From positions 62,001 to 126,000 of the forward strand of contig NZ_JBBYXL010000011.1 in NCBI RefSeq assembly GCF_039655865.1: a stretch of 64,000 nucleotides of DNA, written 5' to 3'. The notes under the pieces were generated by a model. That model was not told where the DNA came from, made no database searches, and was given only the letters and a program-made list of their open reading frames with translations. Below, piece by piece: positions 9,064-17,863 of the stretch. Made by a program: the position numbers and the translations under genes. Numbering within the stretch: position 1 is the stretch's first letter; each line of letters begins with the position of its first letter. Origin of the DNA: Prosthecobacter sp. SYSU 5D2. Its GTDB lineage: Bacteria > Verrucomicrobiota > Verrucomicrobiia > Verrucomicrobiales > Verrucomicrobiaceae.

Positions 9064-9088
9064 GCACTTGGCAAGTGCCGCTCCTTGG
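9064..9088. repeat. Single REP unit upstream of the kinase-like gene
   Basis: GCACTTGGCAAGTGCC followed by GCTCCTTGG repeats the right-hand unit of the preceding pair after an 11-nt spacer. It lies 15 bases before the next start codon and may affect its expression. Confidence 0.85.
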
Positions 9089-9102
9089 GATAAGCCCATG
9101 CC

Positions 9103-10314
9103 ATGCCGCCCGTGCCCCCAGAAACGCCCGCCTCCAAACCTGCCGCTCCGGCGGATCTGGAAATCAAGGATGCACATCTCATCTTCTACCAGGTGTGGAA
9201 AAAACTGGAGGAAGACTATGGCCGGGAGAACCTGCGCTTTCCCAAGGAGCTGATTCTTCTGGGCGGTGCTCCAGGAGCAGGCAAAGGCACCAATACCAAC
9301 TTCATCCGCAAGCTGCGGGGCATCACGGCGGAACCCATCGTGGTGAGCGCGCTGCTGGACAGCCCGGAGGCACAAAAGCTGAAGTCGCAGGGCGGCATGG
9401 TGGGGGACCGGGAGGTGGTGGGCATTCTGCTGCGCAAGCTGCTGGAGCCGGAGCAGCAAAATGGGGCCATTCTGGACGGCTTCCCGCGCACGAAGGTGCA
9501 GGTGGAATGCCTGAAGCTGCTCTTTGATGAAATGATGAACCTGCGCCGGGATTTCGCCGAGACGTCGGAGGCCTCTCATTACAAGCAGCCCATTTTTCAC
9601 ATCATGGTGCTGTTTGTGGACGAGGCGGAAAGCATCGCCCGCCAGCTCAAGCGCGGCCAGGAGGTGCTGGCGCACAATGAAGAAGTGCGCCGCTCCGGTC
9701 TGGGTGAACTCTGGGAGGAACGCGCCACGGACTTCGATTCCGGGCTGGCGCGGAACCGCTACAAGGTCTTCAAAGAGAAGACCTACGACGCCCTGGTCTC
9801 GCTGAAGGAGATCTTTCACTATCACTTCATCAATGCCCAGGCTCCGCTGGCGCTGGTGCAGGAAAACATCGTGCGTGAGCTGGAATACCAAAGCTCCCTG
9901 GAGCTGGATCCGCGCACCTTTGACCAGCTTCGCAAGCTGCCGCTGGCCAGCGAGATCGTCCGTCATGCACGGCAGGACCTGGTGCGCCGGCTGGATGGCT
10001 ACAAGGTGGAGAAACCCGAGCTCATGGCGGCCGTGGTGGAATTTATCGAAGTCAAGATGATGCCCATCATCATGCGGCACGCCATCTCCGGCCGGGCAGA
10101 CGTCAATTCCGAGGACAAGCTTTTCCATGATCCCCAGGCCCTGACCATCCTGATTGACATCTTTTCGGAGCGCGGTTTCCACGCAACTGTGGATCTGCAT
10201 CACATTGAAATCCCGGAGAAGTTTGACCTCCAAACAGGGGAGATTCAGTGCCGCAAGAAGAAGGTTTTCCGCTTTGGCATCCGCTTCAAGGGATCGGAAA
10301 TCCGGCGCGGCTGA
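9103..10314 (+). CDS. Adenylate-kinase-like nucleoside monophosphate kinase with C-terminal extension
   Basis: This 403-residue protein contains a P-loop (GGAPGAGKGT, about residues 50-59), an NMP-binding region and the adenylate kinase signature AILDGFPRT (about 125-133). Classical adenylate kinases have about 215 residues. Here the kinase core is followed by roughly 130 residues of unknown function (about 275-403) that end in a basic strand. The usual LID sequence is not obvious, so substrate specificity is open. It starts just after a REP unit, ends 31 bases before the tRNA-guanine transglycosylase gene and is probably co-transcribed with it. The kinase fold is clear; a true cellular Adk role is not established. 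Confidence 0.8.
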   Translation: MPPVPPETPASKPAAPADLEIKDAHLIFYQVWKKLEEDYGRENLRFPKELILLGGAPGAGKGTNTNFIRKLRGITAEPIVVSALLDSPEAQKLKSQGGMVGDREVVGILLRKLLEPEQQNGAILDGFPRTKVQVECLKLLFDEMMNLRRDFAETSEASHYKQPIFHIMVLFVDEAESIARQLKRGQEVLAHNEEVRRSGLGELWEERATDFDSGLARNRYKVFKEKTYDALVSLKEIFHYHFINAQAPLALVQENIVRELEYQSSLELDPRTFDQLRKLPLASEIVRHARQDLVRRLDGYKVEKPELMAAVVEFIEVKMMPIIMRHAISGRADVNSEDKLFHDPQALTILIDIFSERGFHATVDLHHIEIPEKFDLQTGEIQCRKKKVFRFGIRFKGSEIRRG

Positions 10315-10345
10315 TGGGTTGGTTCGCCAGGCTTTGCTGCGACAG

Positions 10346-12061
10346 ATGATTCCTTCCCGACTCGATTTTCAACTGGAAGCCCAGGCCAGCGGTTCGCGTG
10401 CCCGTGCGGCGACCTTCCGCACGCTGCATAGTACGGTCCGCACACCTTTGTTCATGCCGGTGGGCACACAGGCCACGGTGAAGGCGCAGCTCCCGGAGAC
10501 GCTGCATGAATCCGGTTCGCAAATTTTGTTAGCCAATACCTATCACCTGCTGCTGAGACCGGGGCCGGAGGTGTTTAAAAGGATGGGCGGCATTCACAAG
10601 TTTATGCAGTGGCCAGGATCGGTGCTCACAGATTCGGGCGGTTACCAGATCTTCTCGCTGCCGCATTCGCGCTCCATGACGGAGGCGGGGGCGGTTTTCC
10701 AAAGCTATGTGGACGGCCAGCGCATTCTGCTGAGCCCAGAGCTGAGCATCCAGACGCAGATGGCCATCGGCAGTGACATCATGATGGTGCTGGACCAGTG
10801 CATCCCCTCCACGGCGGATGAAGCGGCAGCCCGCAAGGCGCTGCAAGTCACGCAACGCTGGGCGGCACGCAGCCTGGCGGCGCGGGAGGATTCGCCGCAG
10901 TCCATGTTCGCGATTGTACAAGGAGCACTGTATCCGCATCTGCGGCGGGAAAGCGCGGCGGGGCTGATGGAGCTGCCGTTTGACGGCTTTGCCATTGGAG
11001 GTCTGGCGGTGGGGGAGGAGAAGGCGGAGCGCGAGGACACTTGTGAGATGACGGCCTGTCTGCTGCCTGCTGACCGACCGCGCTACCTGATGGGCGTGGG
11101 CACACCGCTGGATGTGCTGGAGGCGGTGCATCGCGGCGTGGACATGTTCGACTGCATCATTCCCACGCAGGTGGCCAAACGTGGATCGCTGTTCACTTCA
11201 CGCGGCATCGTTCAATTGCGTCGCGCGGTGTATAAATTCTCCGAAGAGCCTGCTGACCCTGACTGCGCCTGCCCGGTCTGCGCGAAATACACGCGGGCCT
11301 ATTTGCATCATCTCACCAAGACGCAGGAGCCGCTGGGCTGGCAGCTCATGGGGCAGCATAACATCCATTTTTATCATCAACTCATGCGGGAAATCCGCGC
11401 GAGCATTTTGGAAGACCGTTTTCTAAAACTGTATCACGAGAAGCGGCAGATCCTGCAGGTGGAGGATGTGGATCATCCCATCACCACGGTGAAGCCTCCC
11501 GTCATCAGCCCGGACCATGCGCAGCGGGTGGGAGACTATGAATTGGAACTGCGGCCAGGTGAAGCGGCGCGCATCTTCCACATTGGCACGGCTCACACGG
11601 TCAGCACGGATGTCACCGCAGCGGCCTGGACAGAGGATGCGCATTTGGCCCAGCATCTGCGACTGCCTGCGGGCGAAACGCCTGAGCAGGCGATGCCGCT
11701 GATCGTGTGGGACATCGGCCTGGGAGCGGGCGCGGCTGCGATTGCGGCCATTTTGGCCTATGAAGAAGAGGCGGAAAAAGGTCCCGTGCGGCCCATGCAC
11801 ATCGTCAGCCTAACTAATGATCTGTCACCGCTGCGCCTGGCGCTGAGCCATAAGAAACACTTCCCATACCTGCGCCATGGTGCGGCGGATACATTGGTGC
11901 ATCGCGGTGTGTGGACTTCTCGTTACAAAACAGGCCTGACCTGGACGCTGCTAGAAGGGCCGCTGGATGAAACCTTGCCCCAGGCTCCGGCCCCGCCCGA
12001 GGTGACGTTTCACCAGGTGCTTCCGGGTATGGAATTGCCATCGGTAATCGCGGAGCGATAA
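10346..12061 (+). CDS. tgt: tRNA-guanine transglycosylase fused to an MnmC-like methyltransferase domain
   Basis: Residues 1-370 are a bacterial TGT, which swaps guanine 34 for a queuosine precursor in tRNA. Visible landmarks are DSGGYQIF (95-103), the nucleophile region GVDMFDC (D269), and the zinc site C307, C309, C312 with H338. The family PTR after the nucleophile reads PTQ here, and the usual DEC reads DQC. Residues about 390-571 are extra and contain a glycine-rich IVWDIGLGAGAAAIAA segment followed by MHIVSLTNDLSPLRLAL. That layout resembles the SAM-binding part of MnmC/DUF752 enzymes, which modify U34. The longer frame upstream overlaps the kinase gene, so the ATG at 10346 was chosen. 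TGT assignment is firm; the fused domain is inferred. Confidence 0.85.
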   Translation: MIPSRLDFQLEAQASGSRARAATFRTLHSTVRTPLFMPVGTQATVKAQLPETLHESGSQILLANTYHLLLRPGPEVFKRMGGIHKFMQWPGSVLTDSGGYQIFSLPHSRSMTEAGAVFQSYVDGQRILLSPELSIQTQMAIGSDIMMVLDQCIPSTADEAAARKALQVTQRWAARSLAAREDSPQSMFAIVQGALYPHLRRESAAGLMELPFDGFAIGGLAVGEEKAEREDTCEMTACLLPADRPRYLMGVGTPLDVLEAVHRGVDMFDCIIPTQVAKRGSLFTSRGIVQLRRAVYKFSEEPADPDCACPVCAKYTRAYLHHLTKTQEPLGWQLMGQHNIHFYHQLMREIRASILEDRFLKLYHEKRQILQVEDVDHPITTVKPPVISPDHAQRVGDYELELRPGEAARIFHIGTAHTVSTDVTAAAWTEDAHLAQHLRLPAGETPEQAMPLIVWDIGLGAGAAAIAAILAYEEEAEKGPVRPMHIVSLTNDLSPLRLALSHKKHFPYLRHGAADTLVHRGVWTSRYKTGLTWTLLEGPLDETLPQAPAPPEVTFHQVLPGMELPSVIAER

Positions 12062-12155
12062 GGCAGGCAGGGAAAAGAAAGACATGAGGATCATGGAGTT
12101 GCATGAAGCATCCCTGGCTCATCGGCACTCACAAACTCCGGGACTTCATGGATGC

Positions 12156-12216
12156 AAGGAGCGGGACTTGCCAAGTCCCTTCTTCGAACCCGGCACTTGG
12201 CAAGTGCCTCTCCTTG
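12156..12216. repeat. REP pair downstream of tgt
   Basis: Third full pair: palindromes at 12163-12179 and 12192-12208 with linker TTCTTCGAACCC. It differs from the 8281/8989 copies in the linker and at two tail bases. It lies in the intergenic space before the DUF1549 gene. Confidence 0.9.
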
Positions 12217-12304
12217 GAACCCCTTCAAAGAATGATCGGATAATCCAAAGGCTATGCCTGCACCCTTCATGGCGGGTGACGTACTCTATGTCATGGTATT
12301 GTCC

Positions 12305-15300
12305 ATGTCCGTTCGCCTGACCACCGCCCTCGCTGCACTGCTGCCGCTCCTATCCCACAGTGAGGAAGCGGTGCGTTTCAGCCGAGATGTGCTGCCAATT
12401 CTCTCGGACAATTGCCTGAGCTGTCATGGCCAGGATGAAGAACATCGCAAGGCGGACCTGCGGCTGGATACCCATGAGGGCGCGCTGAGCGTCATCAAAC
12501 CGGGCAGCCCGGAGGCCAGTGACTTCCTGGCACGCATCCTCACGGAAGACCCGGATGAACTGATGCCGCCGCCAAAATCCCACAAGCCACGTCTGACAGC
12601 TGAGCAGACGGACATCCTGCGGCGCTGGATCGCCCAAGGGGCCGTGTGGGGCCGGCATTGGGCTTTTGAAAAGCCGGTCAAAACGGAGGTGAAGGGGCAT
12701 CCGGTGGATCACTTCGTGACAGCACGATTGTCCAAAGCGGGCCTGCAAATGGCTCCCCAGGCCCCGGCGCATACGCTACTCCGGCGGCTGTCGTTTGACC
12801 TGACCGGGCTGCCGCCGACGCCTGAGGAGGTGACGGCTTTTGACCCTTCACTCTATGAGACGAATGTGGACCGGCTGCTGGCGTCTCCTCACTTTGGTGA
12901 GCGCATGGCCATGTGGTGGCTGGATGCGGCGCGGTATGCGGATACGGACGGTTTCCAGGCGGACGCCAACCGCACCAACTGGCCCTGGCGTGACTACGTG
13001 ATCAAGTCCTTTAATGACAACAAGCCCTACGACCGGTTCACGCTGGAACAGTTCGCCGGGGACCTGCTTCCCGATGCGACTGCCGAACAAAAAGTAGCGA
13101 CGTGTTTTCACCGCAACCACATGACCAATGGTGAAGGCGGCCGGGACAAGGAGGAGTCGCGCGTGGACTATGTGATTGACCGGGTGAACACCACGGGAAC
13201 GGTCTGGATGGGGCTGACGCTCGGCTGCACGCAGTGTCACACGCACAAGTTTGATCCCATCACCCATGCGGATTATTACAGCCTGACGGCCTTCTTTAAC
13301 AGCATTGAGGAAGACGGCTCCGCAGGCACCAAGGCGAAACCTTACCTGAGCTATCAGTCCCCCATGGCTCAGCGTGCCGTCACGGAAGCTGAGGCGCTTG
13401 TGGCCCAAAGAACTCCGGTGGAGGCCAAGGCACGCGCGGCCGCAGAGAAACCTTTTTCGAAGTGGCTGGCTGCGCGACATGCGGAAGTGAAGGATGGCTT
13501 TCAGGCCTGGCAGCGCATCCATGGAAAGCTGGAATCTGAAGAAGGCACCGTGCTCACGCAGGAGAAGGATGGCATCATCCAGGCCAGCGGGCCGAATCCG
13601 AGGCAGGATGATTACCGGCTCATCTCACCTATCAACCTGCCGCGCATCACGGGGTTGAAGCTGGAGGTGTTTCCGCATTCATCGCACACCCAGGGCGGGC
13701 TTTCGCGAGGTGCCACGGGTGAGTTTATCCTGACGGACATCAAGGTGCAGGTGCGCAAAAAGGGCAGCTCGCAGATTCGCGATATCCCGGTCACCGGCGC
13801 GGTGGCGGATACATTCATGAAAGCGGACAAAGGGGCGCGTGTGTATGGCGACATCAAGGGCACGCTGGATGATGATCCGCGCAATGGCTGGACGACAAAA
13901 GGCGCAGCGCAGACGGAGCCGCACTTAGGCGTTTATGCCCTGGCTACGCCACTGGTGCTGGAGGCGGATGAGGAGCTGATTTTCCAGATGCTGCACCGGT
14001 CCACGGATGGGGACATGAACATCGGCCGCTTTCGAGTCTCGGTGACGGATCAACCGGGGCCTGCGGTGAACGGATTGGAACCCGCACCGCTGGAGCAACT
14101 TGCGCAGGCTAAGGTAGCGGACCCTGGCCAGGTGGAGCCGGTTTTGCGTGATCGTTTGTTCGCGCAGTTTCTGGAAGATCATGCACCTTATCAGACGGCC
14201 AAGGCATCGCTGGATCGGGCGACGGCACAGCTTAAGGAGGTCAAGGCGGCGGCGGGCAAACTGAATGTGATGGTCCTGTCTGAGCGCAAGGAGCCGCGCG
14301 AGACGCATGTCCTGGTGCGCGGGGTGTGGGACAAACATGGCGAGAAAGTCAGCCATGGCGTACCTGCGGCCATCGCGCCCTGGCCGCAAGGTGAACCCCG
14401 CAACCGCCTGGGCCTGGCCAAGTGGATCACGTCCCAGGAGAATCCGCTGACGGCGCGGGTGTTTGTGAATCATCTATGGCAGATGTGTTTTGGCGCGGGC
14501 CTGGTGCGGACACCGGATGATTTTGGTCTGCAAGGTGAGCGGCCTACGCATCCTGAACTGCTGGACTGGCTGGCGGTGGATTTCATGGAGCATGGCTGGG
14601 ATGTGAAGCGGCTTTTGAAGCAGATCGTGACCAGCAAGGCCTACCAGCAGGATTCGGCCACGAATGAGGAGCTCATCTCGCGCGATCCTCAGAACCGGCT
14701 GCTGGCGCGGGGTCCACGCTTTCGTCTGGCAAGCTGGATGCTGCGCGATGCGGCTCTGACGGCCTCCGGGCTGTTGAATCCGGCGCTGGGCGGACCTCCA
14801 GTGAGGCCGTATCAGCCGGACGGTGTGTGGGAAGAAAACTTCATGGGCCGCTTCACTTATGAACCAAGTGAAGGCGCGGCCCAGTACCGGCGCACGCTGT
14901 ATGCCTTCTGGCGGCGCAGCATCGCCCCAACTTTCCTTTTCGACAGTGCTCAAAGACGCATTTGTGAAGTGGGCGTGAGCCGCACCAACACGCCTTTGCA
15001 AGCCCTGACGTTGCTCAATGACACCAGCATGATGGAGGCTGCGGCGACCCTGGCCCAACCAATGATCCGTCATGACCAAAGCCAGGAGGAGCGGCTTCAG
15101 GGCCTTTATCTGCGGGTGCTGTCAAGGAAGGCGACGGACAAGGAACTGGCCGTGCTGGCCCGTGCGCTTGACCGTGCGCTTGCCTACTACCGGGAGAAGC
15201 CCGAAGACGCCGCCAAATACCTTTCTGCGATCCCTGGGGTGAAGGCTAAACGCGAGGTCATGCCAGCCCTCGCGGCTCATACTCTGGTGGCGAGCCTTGT

Positions 15301-15334
15301 TCTTAACCTGGATGAGGCGATCACGCACGAGTAA
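12305..15334 (+). CDS. Secreted PSCyt1/DUF1549/DUF1553 planctomycete-type protein
   Basis: This secreted protein has about 1009 residues. After a signal peptide (MSVRLTTALAALLPLLSHS) comes a planctomycete cytochrome c domain with CLSCH, then DUF1549 (PSCyt2). DUF1549 contains RRLSFDLTGLPPTPEEV, the WWLDAARYADTDG block and a second CTQCH. A less conserved middle follows, then C-terminal DUF1553 (NRLGLAKWI, RVFVNHLWQ, THPELLDWLA). These proteins are paired with DUF1501 proteins, as here. Genomic context in other PVC bacteria links them to degradation of sulfated or complex polysaccharides, but the reaction is unknown. In-frame ATGs exist at 12254 and 12293; 12305 gives the best signal peptide. 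Confidence 0.9.
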   Translation: MSVRLTTALAALLPLLSHSEEAVRFSRDVLPILSDNCLSCHGQDEEHRKADLRLDTHEGALSVIKPGSPEASDFLARILTEDPDELMPPPKSHKPRLTAEQTDILRRWIAQGAVWGRHWAFEKPVKTEVKGHPVDHFVTARLSKAGLQMAPQAPAHTLLRRLSFDLTGLPPTPEEVTAFDPSLYETNVDRLLASPHFGERMAMWWLDAARYADTDGFQADANRTNWPWRDYVIKSFNDNKPYDRFTLEQFAGDLLPDATAEQKVATCFHRNHMTNGEGGRDKEESRVDYVIDRVNTTGTVWMGLTLGCTQCHTHKFDPITHADYYSLTAFFNSIEEDGSAGTKAKPYLSYQSPMAQRAVTEAEALVAQRTPVEAKARAAAEKPFSKWLAARHAEVKDGFQAWQRIHGKLESEEGTVLTQEKDGIIQASGPNPRQDDYRLISPINLPRITGLKLEVFPHSSHTQGGLSRGATGEFILTDIKVQVRKKGSSQIRDIPVTGAVADTFMKADKGARVYGDIKGTLDDDPRNGWTTKGAAQTEPHLGVYALATPLVLEADEELIFQMLHRSTDGDMNIGRFRVSVTDQPGPAVNGLEPAPLEQLAQAKVADPGQVEPVLRDRLFAQFLEDHAPYQTAKASLDRATAQLKEVKAAAGKLNVMVLSERKEPRETHVLVRGVWDKHGEKVSHGVPAAIAPWPQGEPRNRLGLAKWITSQENPLTARVFVNHLWQMCFGAGLVRTPDDFGLQGERPTHPELLDWLAVDFMEHGWDVKRLLKQIVTSKAYQQDSATNEELISRDPQNRLLARGPRFRLASWMLRDAALTASGLLNPALGGPPVRPYQPDGVWEENFMGRFTYEPSEGAAQYRRTLYAFWRRSIAPTFLFDSAQRRICEVGVSRTNTPLQALTLLNDTSMMEAAATLAQPMIRHDQSQEERLQGLYLRVLSRKATDKELAVLARALDRALAYYREKPEDAAKYLSAIPGVKAKREVMPALAAHTLVASLVLNLDEAITHE

Positions 15335-15358
15335 GGATAAAACGAAACCAGCCCTGAC

Positions 15359-15452
15359 TAACCACAGATGACACAGATATACACAGATAAGATTCAAGAG
15401 AGCGGCTGTCCTGGCTTCTTACATCTGTGTACATCTGTGTCATCTGTGGTTA
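15359..15452. repeat. CACAGAT-type inverted repeat between paired PVC genes
   Basis: Arms 15359-15388 and 15423-15452 match as an inverted repeat at 29 of 30 positions, with a 34-nt centre. Each arm contains three CACAGAT repeats spaced about 9-10 nt. It could form a long stem in the DUF1549-DUF1501 transcript or act as a mobile REP-like element. Confidence 0.85.
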
Positions 15453-15496
15453 ATTTCAGGACCACCGAGTTCGGAACATCGACTCCATTTTAGCCC

Positions 15497-16939
15497 ATGT
15501 CTTCCCAATCTCTTCACACGACACGCCGATATTTTCTCGGGCAATGCACCGGGGTTTCGGTGGGGTCCATGGCTTTGTCTTCTTTGTTAGGCCAGAAGTC
15601 ATCGGCTGGTGAAGCACCTGCGTTAGGATTGCCGGGGCTGCCGCATTTTGCGCCGAAGGCAAAGCGGGTGATTTTCCTGACACAATCGGGCGGACCGTCG
15701 CAACTAGAGCTTTATGATCACAAGCCGGGGCTGATGAAATGGGCGGGAACGGAGCTGCCGGAATCGGTGCGGCAGGGGCAGCGGCTGACGACGATGACGG
15801 CCAACCAGAAGCAGCTTATCCTGCCGGGCATCACCAAGTTTTCCCGGCACGGAAAAAGCGGAGCCACGGTGAGCGAATGGCTGCCGCATCTGGGGTCCGT
15901 GGCGGATGACCTGTGTTTCATCAAGTCCATGACGACGGACCAGATCAACCATGCACCGGCGATGACCCAGTTTCTCACTGGCAACCAGATCCCTGGCAAG
16001 CCGAGCATGGGTGCCTGGGTGAGCTATGGGCTGGGCAGCCTGAACCGCAACCTGCCGGACTACCTGGTGCTGATTTCCAAGATGCAGCGGCCCAGCGACC
16101 AGCCGCTCTATGACCACTACTGGGGCAGCGGATTCCTGCCATCGCGTTATCAGGGAGTGAAGCTGCGCAATTCCAAGGACCCGGTGCTCTATCTGCGCGA
16201 TCCGGACGGCCTGCCACGGCATCTGCGCCGGGGCATGCTGGACGGTATGGCGGAGCTGAACCAGATGCGCTTTGAGCAGACTCAGGATGCCGAGATCACC
16301 ACGCGCATCCGCCAGTATGAAATGGCCTACCGCATGCAGGCGAGTGTGCCGGATCTCACCGATCTGAGCGAGGAGCCGGATGATGTGTTTGATCTGTATG
16401 GCCCGGATTCACGGCGCGCGGGCAGCTATGCGGCCAACTGCATCCTGGCCCGTCGCCTGGCGGAGCGTGGGGTGCGGTTTATCCAGCTTTTCCATCCGGA
16501 CTGGGACCACCACAGCCGCCTGCCCAGCTGGTGCACCGCCCGCTGCCGGGACACGGACCAGCCGAGCGCGGCACTGATCAAGGACCTGAAACAACGCGGT
16601 CTGCTGGATGAAACCCTGGTCATCTGGGGCGGTGAATTCGGACGCGGTGTGGCAGGCCAGGGCAAATGGGATAGCCCGGAAGCCGGCCGCGACCACCACC
16701 CGCGCTGCTTCACCATGTGGATGGCCGGCGGCGGCGTGAAACCCGGCCTAACCTATGGTTCGACCGACGATTTCAGCTACAACGTGGCGGAGAACCCTGT
16801 GCATGTACGGGATCTGCATGCCACGGTGTTGCACCTCCTGGGCATTGAACATGAGCGCTTCACTTTCCGGTCCCAGGGGCTGGATTTCCGGCTCACGGGG
16901 GTGGAGGAGGCGAAGGTGGTGAAGGGGATTTTGGCATAA
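15497..16939 (+). CDS. Tat-exported DUF1501 family protein (sulfatase-like fold)
   Basis: This 480-residue protein has a twin-arginine type leader (TRRYFLGQCTGVSVGSMALS). DUF1501 spans nearly all the remainder. Recognisable segments include FLTQSGGPSQLELYDHKP, the H-rich DWDHHSRLP block and the WGGEFGRG followed by RDHHPRCF block near the C-terminus, which in this alkaline-phosphatase-like superfamily holds metal ligands. It follows the DUF1549/DUF1553 gene in the same direction, the usual PVC pair. It probably acts outside the inner membrane; its substrate is unknown. Confidence 0.92.
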   Translation: MSSQSLHTTRRYFLGQCTGVSVGSMALSSLLGQKSSAGEAPALGLPGLPHFAPKAKRVIFLTQSGGPSQLELYDHKPGLMKWAGTELPESVRQGQRLTTMTANQKQLILPGITKFSRHGKSGATVSEWLPHLGSVADDLCFIKSMTTDQINHAPAMTQFLTGNQIPGKPSMGAWVSYGLGSLNRNLPDYLVLISKMQRPSDQPLYDHYWGSGFLPSRYQGVKLRNSKDPVLYLRDPDGLPRHLRRGMLDGMAELNQMRFEQTQDAEITTRIRQYEMAYRMQASVPDLTDLSEEPDDVFDLYGPDSRRAGSYAANCILARRLAERGVRFIQLFHPDWDHHSRLPSWCTARCRDTDQPSAALIKDLKQRGLLDETLVIWGGEFGRGVAGQGKWDSPEAGRDHHPRCFTMWMAGGGVKPGLTYGSTDDFSYNVAENPVHVRDLHATVLHLLGIEHERFTFRSQGLDFRLTGVEEAKVVKGILA

Positions 16940-17007
16940 AAGAACTCATTAGAATCTCCCACGGCAGTGGATCGAACAAACGACAATCTGGCCAGGTCAT
17001 ACTTCAG

Positions 17008-17688
17008 GTGAATGAATCACTCTTCCTCGCCCATGAACGTTTACGACGCAGCCGGAATAACATTCTCAGGTTGGTAAGCAAGGGGCTGATTGCTCTTTTG
17101 ATCTTTGGCGTACTGCTATATGGCTTCCTGATCGAAATGTCGCCCAGTGGGGTTCTGATCAGAAAGGTTGTGCGTGAGAACCCTTTAACGGCTCCTGATC
17201 CGGTTTTTGACATTACTAGAGATGAGATTCTCACGGCTAAAGGCTCATTTAGACTCGCCGGGATCTGTATCCCCAAAAATACGTCAGATCTTGCCGCCGC
17301 ACTTACTTTTCTGCGGCTGTGTACAGCTCAAGGCATTGAGGTCATACGCCAAGTCAACCCATCCTCACAAATGCTCCGTTGTGAGCCCCGGATCTTGCAT
17401 TGGTGTGGGAATGATCCCGTGGAAGCTCACTATGAGCAACATAACTTGAATGAGCTCATCGTGGCCATGGGATATGCGTCGTTTGAAGATTCATCCGGTC
17501 TGACTGATGTGGAGCGAGCCCGTCTCAAAGCGGCTTCCTTGATCGCCCAACAGGGGAAGAAGGGCATTTGGTCCGACGAGCCCCTTGATAAGGAACGGAG
17601 ATTATCAAAATTTGGCATCAGGATTGACGACGTTTTGACTCTTCAAACACACATTCGACATTTATCAAAAGTGCGTGGTGCAGAATGA
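17008..17688 (+). CDS. Membrane-anchored protein with degenerate thermonuclease-like domain
   Basis: This 226-residue protein has one transmembrane segment near the N-terminus (GLIALLIFGVLLYGFLIEM, about 28-46). The rest resembles the layout of staphylococcal-nuclease-like domains: a strand FRLAGICIP (compare VRLAGIDAPE), then LNELIVAMGYASFED, then RLKAASLIAQQGKKGIWS (compare the ARRGLWG ending). The acidic and arginine catalytic residues of true nucleases are not evident, so it may be inactive. The start is a GTG at 17008. I offer the fold as an inference from pattern only. No functional link to neighbours is visible. Confidence 0.55.
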   Translation: MNESLFLAHERLRRSRNNILRLVSKGLIALLIFGVLLYGFLIEMSPSGVLIRKVVRENPLTAPDPVFDITRDEILTAKGSFRLAGICIPKNTSDLAAALTFLRLCTAQGIEVIRQVNPSSQMLRCEPRILHWCGNDPVEAHYEQHNLNELIVAMGYASFEDSSGLTDVERARLKAASLIAQQGKKGIWSDEPLDKERRLSKFGIRIDDVLTLQTHIRHLSKVRGAE

Positions 17689-17807
17689 ATGGACCTGCTC
17701 TGGACTGGCTTGAAGTCGGAGCAGCCTCAACATGGAGGAGACCATCGCACAATTTTCTGCATGAATACGGTACTCGAAACCCCGAAAGGTGGTGGTTTTG
17801 AAAAGAA

Positions 17808-17832
17808 GCCAAGGCTGCGCAAACCCCTTGGC
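17808..17832 (+). terminator. Possible hairpin in the gap after the nuclease-like gene
   Basis: GCCAAGG and CCTTGGC pair around an 11-nt loop. There is no T tract, so terminator function is weakly supported; it may shape the leader of the next gene. Confidence 0.3.
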
Positions 17833-17863
17833 ACGGGGAGGAAAAATGGGCTAGCTTTTGGCC

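Noticed and set aside
9019-10233. Minus-strand frame opposite the adenylate-kinase-like gene
   Set aside because: Shadow of a clear P-loop protein; it also runs through the REP sequences at its start side.
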